DNA of 64,000 bases from Subtercola vilae (lineage in GTDB: Bacteria > Actinomycetota > Actinomycetes > Actinomycetales > Microbacteriaceae), in the NCBI RefSeq assembly GCF_004923255.1, contig NZ_QYRT01000010.1, forward strand, positions 1-64,000. The letters run 5' to 3'. Below the pieces are notes generated by a model. The model was not told the DNA's origin, did no database searches, and was given only the letters and a program-made list of their open reading frames with translations. Below, piece after piece: positions 24,934 to 33,028 of this stretch. Position 1 is the stretch's first letter; every line of letters starts with the position of its first letter. Made by a program: the position numbers and the translations under genes.

Positions 24934-25453
24934 CGAGGGCGTCTTCGCGTTCGGCGGCAAGGGCCGCGGTGATGTTGTGCAGGCCGTCGCTGCGCTGCGT
25001 GCCGTAGACCCAGTAGCGGTAGAGCACGAAGCGAAAGGCGGTGCCGAGGGCGAGGCCGACGACATTCGCCGCGATGTTCGTGGCAAGCAGGCTGGTCTGG
25101 CCGAGCACGTGGTGGGTGAACCAGATGCAGCCCTCAGCGATGGCGAGGCCGCCGACAGAGACCAGGGCGTACTCGACAAGCTCGAGGCCCACATTCTTGC
25201 GGCGGTTCTCGCGAAAGGTCCAGTATCGGTTGCCGATCCAGTTGAAGATGATCGCGACCGACGTGCTGATCAGCTTGGCGCCGATGGCGGTGGCGAAGAA
25301 GTGGCCGGTGCCGAAGACGCCGAGCAGCAGCATGTTGAAGATGCCGACGTCGAGCACCATGCCGGCGAGGCCCACCACGCCGAATTTGACAGCGTAGGTC
25401 AAGAAGCCGCCCCAGGCGCGGTTCGCAAAGTTTTTCAGCGCGTTCAAACCCAT
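24923..25453 (-). CDS. GtrA family membrane protein
   Basis: A 176-residue protein with four transmembrane helices: FLTYAVKFGVVGLAGMVLD, GAKLISTSVAIIFNWIGN, YALVSVGGLAIAEGCIW and NIAANVVGLALGTAFRFV. The family hallmarks NRYWTF and FRFVLYRYWVY are present. GtrA proteins are thought to help move undecaprenyl-linked sugars across the membrane. It sits in the birA-PH-GtrA-purK-purE order known from mycobacteria (Rv3277), so it predates the polysaccharide island; a second copy at 54767-55408 lies inside the island. A GAGAAAG sequence precedes the ATG. Confidence 0.9.
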   Translation of the reverse strand: MGLNALKNFANRAWGGFLTYAVKFGVVGLAGMVLDVGIFNMLLLGVFGTGHFFATAIGAKLISTSVAIIFNWIGNRYWTFRENRRKNVGLELVEYALVSVGGLAIAEGCIWFTHHVLGQTSLLATNIAANVVGLALGTAFRFVLYRYWVYGTQRSDGLHNITAALAAEREDALVKS

Positions 25454-25548
25454 GTGCTTTCTCGCGGACCGGTGTGCCGCTGATACTCAGTCTTCAATCG
25501 ATCCTTCGACTATATGGGAAAGGTTTTGCAAATGCCGGGAGCCATGAG

Positions 25549-25564
25549 CCCCTCACACGAGGGG
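25549..25564 (+). promoter_or_regulatory. Hairpin in the purK leader
   Basis: CCCCTC-ACAC-GAGGGG forms a perfect six-base-pair stem with a four-base loop 23 bases before the purK start. A TATATG at 25511-25516 could be the -10 element of the transcript. There is no T-run, so it is not an intrinsic terminator. No known purine riboswitch core is seen. Confidence 0.35.
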
Positions 25565-25587
25565 TCGAGCACGAGTAAGGTGTGGGG

Positions 25588-26730
25588 GTGAACTCTCGCA
25601 TAGGTGTAATCGGCGGTGGCCAGCTGGCCAGAATGATGATTCCCGCGGCGGTGAATCTCGGGCTCGACCTCTCTGTACTGGCTGAAACCGAGGGTTCTTC
25701 TGCCCGCCTGGCTGCGACGGCGGTGGGCGACTACCACGACGCCGAGACGGTTCTGCGCTTCGCTGAGACGGTCGACGTCATCACCTTCGACCACGAGCAC
25801 GTGCCTGAGATGATTCTCAGGCAACTCGTGGCTGCCGGGCACTTGGTACAGCCCGGGCCCGATGCGCTGCGCTTCGCGCAAGACAAGCTCGAGATGCGTC
25901 GGCGCCTCGGCGAGCTCGGCATTCCCATGCCCGACTGGGCCGCGGTGACCACCGAAGACGAGCTGCAGGACTTCATCGACGACCACAACGGCGAGGCTGT
26001 CATCAAGACCGCGCGAGGCGGCTATGACGGCAAGGGTGTGCGGCTCGTGCGGGCCGCGGCCGAGGCTGCCGACTGGTTTCGGGTGCTGAACGAAGACGGC
26101 AACGGCGGGGCTCTGCTCGCTGAAGAGCGAGTCGACTTTCGGCGCGAACTGGCCCAGCTCATCGCTCGTCGTCCGTCGGGGCCCAGCGCGCTCTGGCCCG
26201 TCGTCGAGACGGTTCAGAAGGGCGGCGTCTGCAGCGAGGTCTTCGCGCCCGCGCCCGGCACGAACCCCCGCGTTCTCGAACTGGCGGCACGCATCGCCAC
26301 CACCATCGCCGACGAACTCGGTGTCACCGGCGTGATGGCGGTCGAACTCTTCGAGACCACGGATGACCGGCTGCTGGTGAACGAACTCGCCATGCGCCCC
26401 CACAACAGTGGGCACTGGAGCATCGACGGGTCGGTGACCAGCCAGTTCGAGCAGCACCTGCGCGCTGTGCTCGACCTGCCGCTCGGCGACACGGGCGTTC
26501 GGGCGCCCCACACCGTCATGGTGAACGTGCTCGGGGGCCCCACCGAGGGTGAGATCGTCGACCAGTACCCGCACGCCCTCGCCGACCAGCCGGGCGTGAA
26601 GGTGCACACGTACGGCAAGTCGCCGCGCCCCGGCCGCAAGGTGGGTCATGTCACCGCGTTCGGCGACGACCTCGACGACGTGGTGTTCCGTGCGCGGGCG
26701 GCCGCAGCGCTGCTGGGCTCCGACCTCTAG
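25588..26730 (+). CDS. purK: N5-carboxyaminoimidazole ribonucleotide synthase
   Basis: A 380-residue ATP-grasp enzyme of purine synthesis that makes N5-CAIR from AIR, ATP and bicarbonate. IGVIGGGQLARMM forms the N-terminal nucleotide-binding loop. The ATP-grasp is seen in AVIKTARGGYDGKGV, and the metal-binding C-terminal segment includes NELAMRPHNSGHWSIDG. The start is GTG at 25588, with AAGG seven bases upstream; a GTG two codons earlier is possible. PurE follows after nine bases, making the two-enzyme AIR to CAIR step a single transcriptional unit. Confidence 0.95.
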   Translation: MNSRIGVIGGGQLARMMIPAAVNLGLDLSVLAETEGSSARLAATAVGDYHDAETVLRFAETVDVITFDHEHVPEMILRQLVAAGHLVQPGPDALRFAQDKLEMRRRLGELGIPMPDWAAVTTEDELQDFIDDHNGEAVIKTARGGYDGKGVRLVRAAAEAADWFRVLNEDGNGGALLAEERVDFRRELAQLIARRPSGPSALWPVVETVQKGGVCSEVFAPAPGTNPRVLELAARIATTIADELGVTGVMAVELFETTDDRLLVNELAMRPHNSGHWSIDGSVTSQFEQHLRAVLDLPLGDTGVRAPHTVMVNVLGGPTEGEIVDQYPHALADQPGVKVHTYGKSPRPGRKVGHVTAFGDDLDDVVFRARAAAALLGSDL

Positions 26731-26739
26731 TCTGTAGCC

Positions 26740-27240
26740 ATGGTCTCTGAAAGCCCGTTGGTGGCAATAGTGATGGGGTCTGACTCAGACTTCGCGGTGA
26801 TGAGCGACGCGGTCGAGGTGCTGTCGAACTTCGACGTGCCGCACGAGGTGCAGGTCATCTCGGCTCACCGCACACCCGAGAAGATGATGGAGTACGGCCG
26901 CTCGGCTCGCGGCCGCGGCATCAAGGTCATCATCGCCGGTGCAGGGGGAGCAGCGCACTTGCCCGGCATGATCGCGTCGGTAACGACGCTTCCTGTCGTC
27001 GGGGTTCCTGTGCCGCTCGCTCGCCTTGACGGGCTCGACTCGCTGCTCTCGATTGTTCAGATGCCCGCTGGTATCCCGGTTGCCACGGTGTCGATCGGCG
27101 GCGCGACGAACGCCGCGCTGCTCGCCGTGAGCATCCTCGCCACCGCAGACGAGGGCCTCGCGGGGCGCCTCGACACGTACCGCCACGAGCTCTCGCTGCT
27201 CGTCGAGACGAAGAACCAGAACCTGCAGCAGCGCCTCTGA
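26740..27240 (+). CDS. purE: N5-carboxyaminoimidazole ribonucleotide mutase
   Basis: A 166-residue enzyme that converts N5-CAIR to CAIR. The class I PurE signatures are all present: [54 protein letters not shown] and [19 protein letters not shown]. It follows purK directly. It is the last clearly housekeeping gene before the polysaccharide island, and it converges with the GT4 gene at 27259-28398. Confidence 0.96.
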   Translation: MVSESPLVAIVMGSDSDFAVMSDAVEVLSNFDVPHEVQVISAHRTPEKMMEYGRSARGRGIKVIIAGAGGAAHLPGMIASVTTLPVVGVPVPLARLDGLDSLLSIVQMPAGIPVATVSIGGATNAALLAVSILATADEGLAGRLDTYRHELSLLVETKNQNLQQRL

Positions 27241-27258
27241 GCGCTTGCCCGGGCGGGG

Positions 27259-28398
27259 CTAGAGGTCGGCGTGCAGCTGCCAGACCTTCTCGGCGGAGTC
27301 GCGCCAGCTGAAGGCGCGTGCGCGGTCGAGCCCGACGATGCGAAGGCGTTCGGCGAGCTCGGCGTGATTGACCACCTGCGCAATGGCGTGGGCGAGGCGC
27401 TCGGGCAGCCCCGCCGGGTCGTCGCGCGGCACCACGATGCTCGCGTCGTCGGCGACCTCCATCAGGGCCGGCACGTCGGTGTGGATGACCGGGGTGCCGA
27501 AATTCAGAGCCTCGACGACCGGCAGCCCGAAGCCCTCGGCCATGCTCGGGTAGACGAAGACCGTCGCCCGGCTGATGACCAGCGCGAGGTCTTCGTCACT
27601 CACGAAGCCGAGCACGTGCAGACGGTTGGCCGGTAACCCAGCCTCGGCGGCGACGGCCTCGACGTCGAGATCGCCCCAGCCCTTGGGGCCAGCGATGACG
27701 AGGGGCAGGTCTGGCGCATCCGGCCGGGCCAGGGCCTGGATGAGCGCGGCGAGACCTTTGCGGGGTTCGAGGGTGCCGACGGCGAGCACGTACGACTCGG
27801 GCAGGCCGAGGGCTTCGGCGTGGGCATCCGCGTTCACCGGAAGAACCAGGCTCGAGCTCACGGCACCGCCGATCACCCGCACGCGCTCACCGAAGTTCAC
27901 ATAGTGGGCGAGTTCTTCTGCGACGGCGTGGGTGGGCACCACGATGGCGTCGGCGTAGCGGCGGGCGCGCTTGGCCAGCGCCTTGTGCCATGCGACACCG
28001 TGCGGGGTGAGGGTCTGGGGGTGGGTCCACGGCACGACGTCGTGGATGGTGACGGCGATCTGCTCGCCTGGCTGGTGCAGCTGGTCGTGCTTCGTGAGCG
28101 GGGCCATCAGCGAGGTGGCGTGCACCATTCCATGGCTCTGACCGGTGAGCAGCCCGTGCTGCCAGGCGGCCGACAGCTCGCGACGGCCGAGGTGCGTGCG
28201 GTGCACGGCGCCGAGGCCCGGTAGACGGCTCTTCAGCTCGGCCATTCTTTCGGGGGCGACGGCCGACACAATGGCCTCGACGTCGCACCCGCGCGGGGCT
28301 GTGGTGATGAGTTCCCGGGTCAATTCTTCGGTGTACCGGCCGATACCACCCGGCACTGGTGCCAGAATTTGGTCGACTATTACGCGAAGCGTTGCCAC
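27259..28398 (-). CDS. GT4-family glycosyltransferase
   Basis: A 379-residue GT-B glycosyltransferase. The N-terminal acceptor domain carries LAPVPGGIGRYTEELTR and HDVVPWTHPQTL. The C-terminal donor domain has VGTLEPRKGLAALIQAL and the E-x7-E motif in EGFGLPVVEALNFGTPV. It probably adds a hexose from a nucleotide sugar to a lipid-linked glycan at the inner face of the membrane. It lacks the N-terminal helical module of the five paralogues further right. It is the first gene of the polysaccharide island beside purE; 76 bases separate it from the GT2 gene upstream on the same strand. Confidence 0.9.
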   Translation of the reverse strand: MATLRVIVDQILAPVPGGIGRYTEELTRELITTAPRGCDVEAIVSAVAPERMAELKSRLPGLGAVHRTHLGRRELSAAWQHGLLTGQSHGMVHATSLMAPLTKHDQLHQPGEQIAVTIHDVVPWTHPQTLTPHGVAWHKALAKRARRYADAIVVPTHAVAEELAHYVNFGERVRVIGGAVSSSLVLPVNADAHAEALGLPESYVLAVGTLEPRKGLAALIQALARPDAPDLPLVIAGPKGWGDLDVEAVAAEAGLPANRLHVLGFVSDEDLALVISRATVFVYPSMAEGFGLPVVEALNFGTPVIHTDVPALMEVADDASIVVPRDDPAGLPERLAHAIAQVVNHAELAERLRIVGLDRARAFSWRDSAEKVWQLHADL

Positions 28399-28474
28399 GG
28401 GACTCCTGTCTTTCGGCGAAACCCTATCACCGAGGCCTGCTCAGAACCGGTGAGTGTGTCGCCAGGTTGCGGTG

Positions 28475-29194
28475 CTATTTCGTGACCGGCGGCTGGCGCC
28501 TGGAGCCCTCGCGCAGGCGGATCTTCAGCAGGATCCAGAGCGCCTCAACGCCGTCCCAGGCGGTGATCTTCTTGCCCTCTGCGCGGGTGCGCGCCTTGTA
28601 CGAGATGGGAATCTCGTAGGGGCGGTAGCCTCGGGCCAACAACTTGCCGGTGATCTCGGCCTCCATGCCGAAACCGTTCGACGTGACGTTCAACGAGCGG
28701 TAGAGCGAGATGGGCATGAGCTTGTAACAGGTCTCGACGTCAGAGACGAAGGCGTTGAACACGATGTTCGTGAAAAGGTTGATGCCCTTGTTGCCCATGA
28801 CGTACCAGTAGCTGTACGAGGTGTGGCTGCTGAAGGCGCGGGTGCCGTAGACCACGAGCGCGTCGCCGTCGAGGATGGGCTGCACGAGACCGGGGATCTC
28901 CTGCGGCCGGTACTCTTCGTCGGCGTCGCAGATGATGAGGTAGTCGCCTGTGGCGAGCGAGACGGCCTTGCGAATCGCCGCGCCCTTGCCCTGGTTGGGC
29001 TTCTGGTGAAAGACGGTGACCCGGGTGTCGTCGACCGCGTCGAGTATGACGGCGGTGTCGTCTGTGCTTCCGTCGTCGACGATGACGAACTCGACCTCGA
29101 GTGATTGCTGCCATTCGATGGCGAGCACCTTGTTGAGCACGTTCGCCAGTGTGGCCTGCTCGTTGTAGACGGGCATGAGAACAGAGAGCTTCAC
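28475..29194 (-). CDS. GT2-family glycosyltransferase (polyprenyl-phosphate sugar synthase-like)
   Basis: A 239-residue GT-A enzyme. VLMPVYNEQATL opens the nucleotide-binding fold. DDGSTDDT and ICDADEEY carry the metal- and sugar-nucleotide-binding aspartates. The C-terminal EIPISYKARTRAEGKKI followed by WDGVEALWILLKIR is typical of DPM1/GtrB-like enzymes, which transfer a sugar to a polyprenyl phosphate. No transmembrane helices are present. GTG 29194 is chosen because GAAAGG lies five bases upstream and the fold starts there; longer in-frame versions add unrelated sequence. Its neighbours suggest it makes a lipid-linked donor for the GT-C-like enzymes of the island. Confidence 0.87.
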   Translation of the reverse strand: MKLSVLMPVYNEQATLANVLNKVLAIEWQQSLEVEFVIVDDGSTDDTAVILDAVDDTRVTVFHQKPNQGKGAAIRKAVSLATGDYLIICDADEEYRPQEIPGLVQPILDGDALVVYGTRAFSSHTSYSYWYVMGNKGINLFTNIVFNAFVSDVETCYKLMPISLYRSLNVTSNGFGMEAEITGKLLARGYRPYEIPISYKARTRAEGKKITAWDGVEALWILLKIRLREGSRRQPPVTK

Positions 29195-29237
29195 GGTCAC
29201 CTTTCGGCCGTTGAACAGATGCAGCGAATCGGCGCGG

Positions 29238-30194
29238 CTAGACCAGCGGGGTTCTGGTCGTTCCGTTGGCCACGAACCACGCGATCGTTCGCGCCAGGCC
29301 CTCTTCGACATGCACTTCGGGGTTCCATGCTAACAGTGACTGAGCTTTTGTAATGTCTGGCTGCCGGCGTTCCGGGTCATCGATGGGTCGCGGCTGAAGC
29401 TCGACCGTCGACGTGCTGCCGGTCAGCGCGATCACCAGCTCTGCGATCTCGAGCAGGCTCTGCTCGTGCGGGTTGCCGATGTTGATGGGCCCGGCCTCTG
29501 CGCTGGCCGCGAGTGCGAGGATGCCGCGAACCTGATCATCGACGTAGCAGAGCGAGCGCGTCTGGCTGCCGTCGCCGTGCAGCGGGATGGGTTCGTTCGC
29601 CAGCGCGGCTTTTACGAACGCCGGAACCGCCCTGCCGTCATCCGGATCCATGCGCGGCCCGTATGTGTTGAACAGCCGTACCACGCCGGTGTCGACGCCA
29701 AACGAGCGACGGTACGCGAAGGTGAGCGCCTCGGCGTAACGCTTCGCTTCGTCGTACACGCTGCGGGGCCCGGTCGATGAGACGTTGCCCCAGTATTCCT
29801 CGGTCTGCGGATGCACTGACGGGTCGCCATAGACCTCCGATGTCGAAGCCAGAATGAATCGTGCGCCGTCACGGCGAGCCACGTTGAGCAGCGCCTCCGT
29901 TGCGTTCGACCCGGCGTGCAGGGTTTCGATGGGGTGCGCCAGGTAGCGCGGCGGAGAAGCGGGGCTCGCGAAGTGCAGCACCAGGTCGAAGCGCCCGGGC
30001 AGGGTCTGGGCGTCTTCGGCGCTGTGCAGCACGAAACTGAACCCCGGCTCGGCCCTCAGGTGGGAGATGTTGTCGACGAACCCGGTGATGAGGTTGTCGA
30101 CCACGACCACCTCATAGCCGTCGGAGAGAAGACGCTCGGCAAGATGTGATCCGACGAAACCGGCTCCGCCGGCGAGGAGGGCCCGTGGGCTCAT
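29238..30194 (-). CDS. NAD-dependent SDR epimerase/dehydratase, UDP-glucuronate decarboxylase-like
   Basis: A 318-residue extended short-chain dehydrogenase. The NAD motif is GGAGFVGSHLAERL. STSEVYGDPSVHPQTEEYWG followed by GPRSVYDEAKRYAEAL carries the catalytic Ser/Tyr/Lys set and matches UDP-xylose synthases (UXS/UXE type). RLFNTYGPRM and the C-terminal RQPDITKAQSLLAWNPE also agree. The likely product is UDP-xylose or a UDP-4-keto-pentose. It lies between the GT2 and the UbiA-type gene on the same strand, in keeping with a pentose in the surface glycan. ATG 30194 starts the Rossmann fold; the longer upstream frame is not conserved. Confidence 0.87.
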   Translation of the reverse strand: MSPRALLAGGAGFVGSHLAERLLSDGYEVVVVDNLITGFVDNISHLRAEPGFSFVLHSAEDAQTLPGRFDLVLHFASPASPPRYLAHPIETLHAGSNATEALLNVARRDGARFILASTSEVYGDPSVHPQTEEYWGNVSSTGPRSVYDEAKRYAEALTFAYRRSFGVDTGVVRLFNTYGPRMDPDDGRAVPAFVKAALANEPIPLHGDGSQTRSLCYVDDQVRGILALAASAEAGPINIGNPHEQSLLEIAELVIALTGSTSTVELQPRPIDDPERRQPDITKAQSLLAWNPEVHVEEGLARTIAWFVANGTTRTPLV

Positions 30195-30205
30195 TGCAGG
30201 TCTTT

Positions 30206-31090
30206 CTAGGAAATGTGCGGCACTCGGAAGATGACCGAGAGCGTGAACGTGATGAGCCACAGTAGCGCGAACACCAACAGGTGGCGGTCTTTCAGAACGA
30301 TGTCTTCGGGCGCACCGGCCACACCTTTGTCGACGTTGTAGGCGTAACGCAGGATTGCCATGGCGAATGGCACGATCGATACGGCGGGCCAGATATTGCT
30401 CGACAAATTGCCGAGATCGAAGGCCCAGAGCGAGTACGAGATGGTGGCAAGGCCTGCCGCGAGCATCCAGACGAACTGAAGGTACGAAGCGGAATAGTTC
30501 TCGAGCGATTTGCGGGTGGCGAGCCCCGAGTGTTCGAGTTCGACTTTTTCTGAGTATCGCTTGCCGGCCACCATCAGCAATGAGCCGGCGAACGCCACCA
30601 GGAGAAACCACTGGGACACCGGGATGGCCAGCGCGACGGCGCCGGCGATGGCCCTGATGAGAAACCCACTCGACACGATGACAAGGTCGACGACGACGGT
30701 GTGCTTGAACCAGATGCAGTACGCGATCTGCAGCGCTTCGTAGAGCGCAATGACGAGCCCGAGGTTCAGCGACACGATGAGGGCCGAGACAACGGGCGCG
30801 GCAACCAGCAGCACGATTCCGGCGGTGAGGGCGAGCGGGATCGAAAGCTCACCCGAGGCGATGGGTCTGAACTTCTTTTTCGGGTGGGCGCGGTCGGCTT
30901 CGACATCAAGAAGGTCGTTGATGAGGTACACGCCGCTCGACGCAGCGCAGAACAGCACGAATGCGAGGATGACCGTGAGCCAGACGCCCGACTGAAGCAG
31001 TACTCCCGCGGCGAGCGGGGCGGCCACAACGAGCACGTTCTTCAGCCACTGGTGGGGCCGCAGGGCCCGAATCAGAGCAGGGGTTCGCAT
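30206..31090 (-). CDS. Decaprenyl-phosphate phosphoribosyltransferase (UbiA superfamily)
   Basis: A 294-residue integral membrane prenyltransferase with eight or nine helices. The first Asp-rich motif is NDLLDVEADRAHPKKKFRP. The N terminus LRPHQWLKNVLVVAAPLA is characteristic of DPPR synthases such as Rv3806c, which couple 5-phosphoribosyl diphosphate to decaprenyl phosphate. In mycobacteria this begins synthesis of decaprenyl-phospho-arabinose; the later DprE1/DprE2 genes are not in this window. ATG 31090 has AGAGAGG seven bases upstream. It is divergent from the flippase gene and likely heads the minus-strand run 31090-27259. Confidence 0.88.
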   Translation of the reverse strand: MRTPALIRALRPHQWLKNVLVVAAPLAAGVLLQSGVWLTVILAFVLFCAASSGVYLINDLLDVEADRAHPKKKFRPIASGELSIPLALTAGIVLLVAAPVVSALIVSLNLGLVIALYEALQIAYCIWFKHTVVVDLVIVSSGFLIRAIAGAVALAIPVSQWFLLVAFAGSLLMVAGKRYSEKVELEHSGLATRKSLENYSASYLQFVWMLAAGLATISYSLWAFDLGNLSSNIWPAVSIVPFAMAILRYAYNVDKGVAGAPEDIVLKDRHLLVFALLWLITFTLSVIFRVPHIS

Positions 31091-31164
31091 CTGACAGCCT
31101 CTCTGCCCGTGGAAGGGCGGTATTGTTTGTACGTTTGCCGTCAAACCACCTAGAGGACTCTACA

Positions 31165-32460
31165 GTGCCACCCCAACTCTCCCGTAAAGCGATCGCACGA
31201 ACAGCCATAGTCGGCGTCGCGGCCATTGTGGCGGGATTCGGCAGCTATGTGCTTCTCGTTGTGGTCGCCCGCGGCACGGCATCGACACCTGCGGAATACT
31301 CCAACTTCGCTGTCTTCTGGTCGCTCACGGTCACGATAGGGCTGGGGTTCTTCTATCCCCTTGAGCAGGAGACGGCCCGCTCGATTGCAGGCACCAAGCC
31401 GGTCGAGGGCGGCAGGATGGCGCGGTACGTGGTGACCTGCGGGGGTGCCTTGGCCGTCGTGACATCGATTCTCGCCCTCGTGCTGCTCACACCCTGGGGG
31501 GTGTCGTACATCGGCGAGCCCGGGCTTGTCGTCGCGCTGGTGCTGTCGTTCGTCGGCTACGCGGTTCAGTACCCGATTCGGGGGCTCATGTCGGGAAGTC
31601 ACCGCACGACCCACTATTCGGCAATCCTCGCTGTCGAAGGCGCGCTTCGCATTGGGCTTCCGCTCGGTGTTCTGATCGTGGGTATTCACTCGGCTCTGCC
31701 ATTCGCTTTCGTCGTTCCGCTGGCAGCCGCAGCATCAGTACTTCCGGTGTTCATCCAACGCGACCGGAGCTGGCTGCGTTACGACCGAGTACGGCCGGCG
31801 CTGTTCAACAGCCGGCTCGCGCGGCTCGTCATCGCGGCTCTCTCGATCCAGCTGATATTGAACAGCGGCACGCTGCTGGCGAAGGCCTTGGGCGACCCCG
31901 CGACTGACAGCCTCACTGGCCAGATACTGAACTGTCTGTCGATCGCCCGGGTGCCGGTCTTTGCTTACCAAGTGGTACAGATTCTCTATCTGCCCCGTTT
32001 GGCCGCGCAATGGAAGAGCAATGACGTGCGCGGGGTGAAGCAGACCCTGATGGTCGCGATCGGTGCAGCACTCGCAATCGGTGTGGTGCTCACGGTGGGC
32101 ATGGTGTGGCTGGGACCGTGGGTTCTGAGCCTGCTTTTCGGTTCGGCCCTTGTGCTATCAGGCCAGGGGATTCTGCTGGTCAGCCTCGGTGTGGCGGTAT
32201 TCCTGATCGCCCTCGTGACGTCAGATGGCTCGCTCGCCCTCGGCCTTCATTCCCTCGTGATCCGGTCGTGGGCGCTCGGCGTGGTGGCTGCTGCCGTGCC
32301 TGTGTTGCTGTTGCATGACGACGTGGCACGGGTAACCGCCCCTCTGATCGTCGGAGCCTCCGTTGCCTTGGTGCAGCTGGCAGTCGGCCTCGGCCTGCGG
32401 GTGAGTCGTACCTCGCACACGGCTTCGCCTGCCGCTAACATCGCTAGCAATGAGTACTGA
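31165..32460 (+). CDS. Polysaccharide flippase-like membrane protein (Wzx/MATE-like)
   Basis: A 431-residue integral membrane protein with about twelve predicted helices and basic loops. ARTAIVGVAAIVAGFGSYVL opens the first helix, EYSNFAVFWSLTV follows, and a PLEQETAR motif after helix 2 is frequent in actinobacterial oligosaccharide flippases. It probably moves lipid-linked repeat units to the outer membrane face. GTG 31165 has AGAGGA seven bases upstream. It overlaps the next gene by 11 bases, making a three-gene unit with two surface proteins. Confidence 0.8.
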   Translation: MPPQLSRKAIARTAIVGVAAIVAGFGSYVLLVVVARGTASTPAEYSNFAVFWSLTVTIGLGFFYPLEQETARSIAGTKPVEGGRMARYVVTCGGALAVVTSILALVLLTPWGVSYIGEPGLVVALVLSFVGYAVQYPIRGLMSGSHRTTHYSAILAVEGALRIGLPLGVLIVGIHSALPFAFVVPLAAAASVLPVFIQRDRSWLRYDRVRPALFNSRLARLVIAALSIQLILNSGTLLAKALGDPATDSLTGQILNCLSIARVPVFAYQVVQILYLPRLAAQWKSNDVRGVKQTLMVAIGAALAIGVVLTVGMVWLGPWVLSLLFGSALVLSGQGILLVSLGVAVFLIALVTSDGSLALGLHSLVIRSWALGVVAAAVPVLLLHDDVARVTAPLIVGASVALVQLAVGLGLRVSRTSHTASPAANIASNEY

Positions 32461-33028
32461 GCGGCGCGGCAAATGGGGAATCCGGGTGCTTGTCGCCCTC
32501 GTTTTGGCTGCGGTTGTGGCGGGTGCAGTGATTTTCTTCGTCACGACGGCGCCCCGTGACGGGGTGGCAGGGCCCACCGCAACGAACACAAACACGGTGA
32601 CACCGACACCGACGCCGACTCGAACCGCGGTGACGCCGACACCCAGTGGCACCTCCACTGGAGCAGTTCCGACTCCCTCGGCCACGCCCACGCCCACCCC
32701 GACTCCAACCCCCTCGACCCCTGCAACCGGTGCGGTCACCCCCTTTGTCTCGTCAGCCGCGTACTCGGCAGCTGATCGTTCGATCTCTGTCAGTGCGTTT
32801 GTGCCCCAGATCATCGAGTCCGACGGCACGTGCACGATCACGGCCACTCGGGGTGCGGCCTCGGCCTCTGTGTCGGTCGAGGCAAAGCCGTCGGCGACGA
32901 CGACCGATTGTGGGTCGAACTCTCTACAGTCCTCGCAATTCGCCAGTGGAGACTGGAGCGTGGTGGTCTCGTATTCGTCGAGCGAGTCTCGGGGCAGCTC
33001 CAGCGCAACGACGGTGACCATCCCGTGA
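32450..33028 (+). CDS. Membrane-anchored surface protein with Pro/Thr-rich stalk
   Basis: A 192-residue protein that I do not recognise. A short basic N terminus (MSTERRGKWG) is followed by a transmembrane or uncleaved signal helix (about 12-32, VLVALVLAAVVAGAVIFFV). A stalk of TPTPTPT-type repeats covers about 45-95. A C-terminal domain of about 95 residues holds two cysteines (DGTCTITAT and TTTDCGSNS) that could form a disulfide, in a beta-rich pattern ending SATTVTIP. The outward orientation suggests an extracytoplasmic ligand- or wall-facing domain. It overlaps the flippase by 11 bases and the next gene by 4. Confidence 0.8.
   Translation: MSTERRGKWGIRVLVALVLAAVVAGAVIFFVTTAPRDGVAGPTATNTNTVTPTPTPTRTAVTPTPSGTSTGAVPTPSATPTPTPTPTPSTPATGAVTPFVSSAAYSAADRSISVSAFVPQIIESDGTCTITATRGAASASVSVEAKPSATTTDCGSNSLQSSQFASGDWSVVVSYSSSESRGSSSATTVTIP

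Noticed and set aside
28399-28474. Mobile-element or integration scar at the left part of the island
   Set aside because: No transposase, integrase, tRNA gene or direct repeats flanking the island were seen; the spacer looks ordinary.
29195-29311. Longer N terminus for the GT2 protein from 29311
   Set aside because: The residues before GTG 29194 show no similarity to GT2 enzymes and overlap the end of the SDR gene, while an SD sequence fits GTG 29194.
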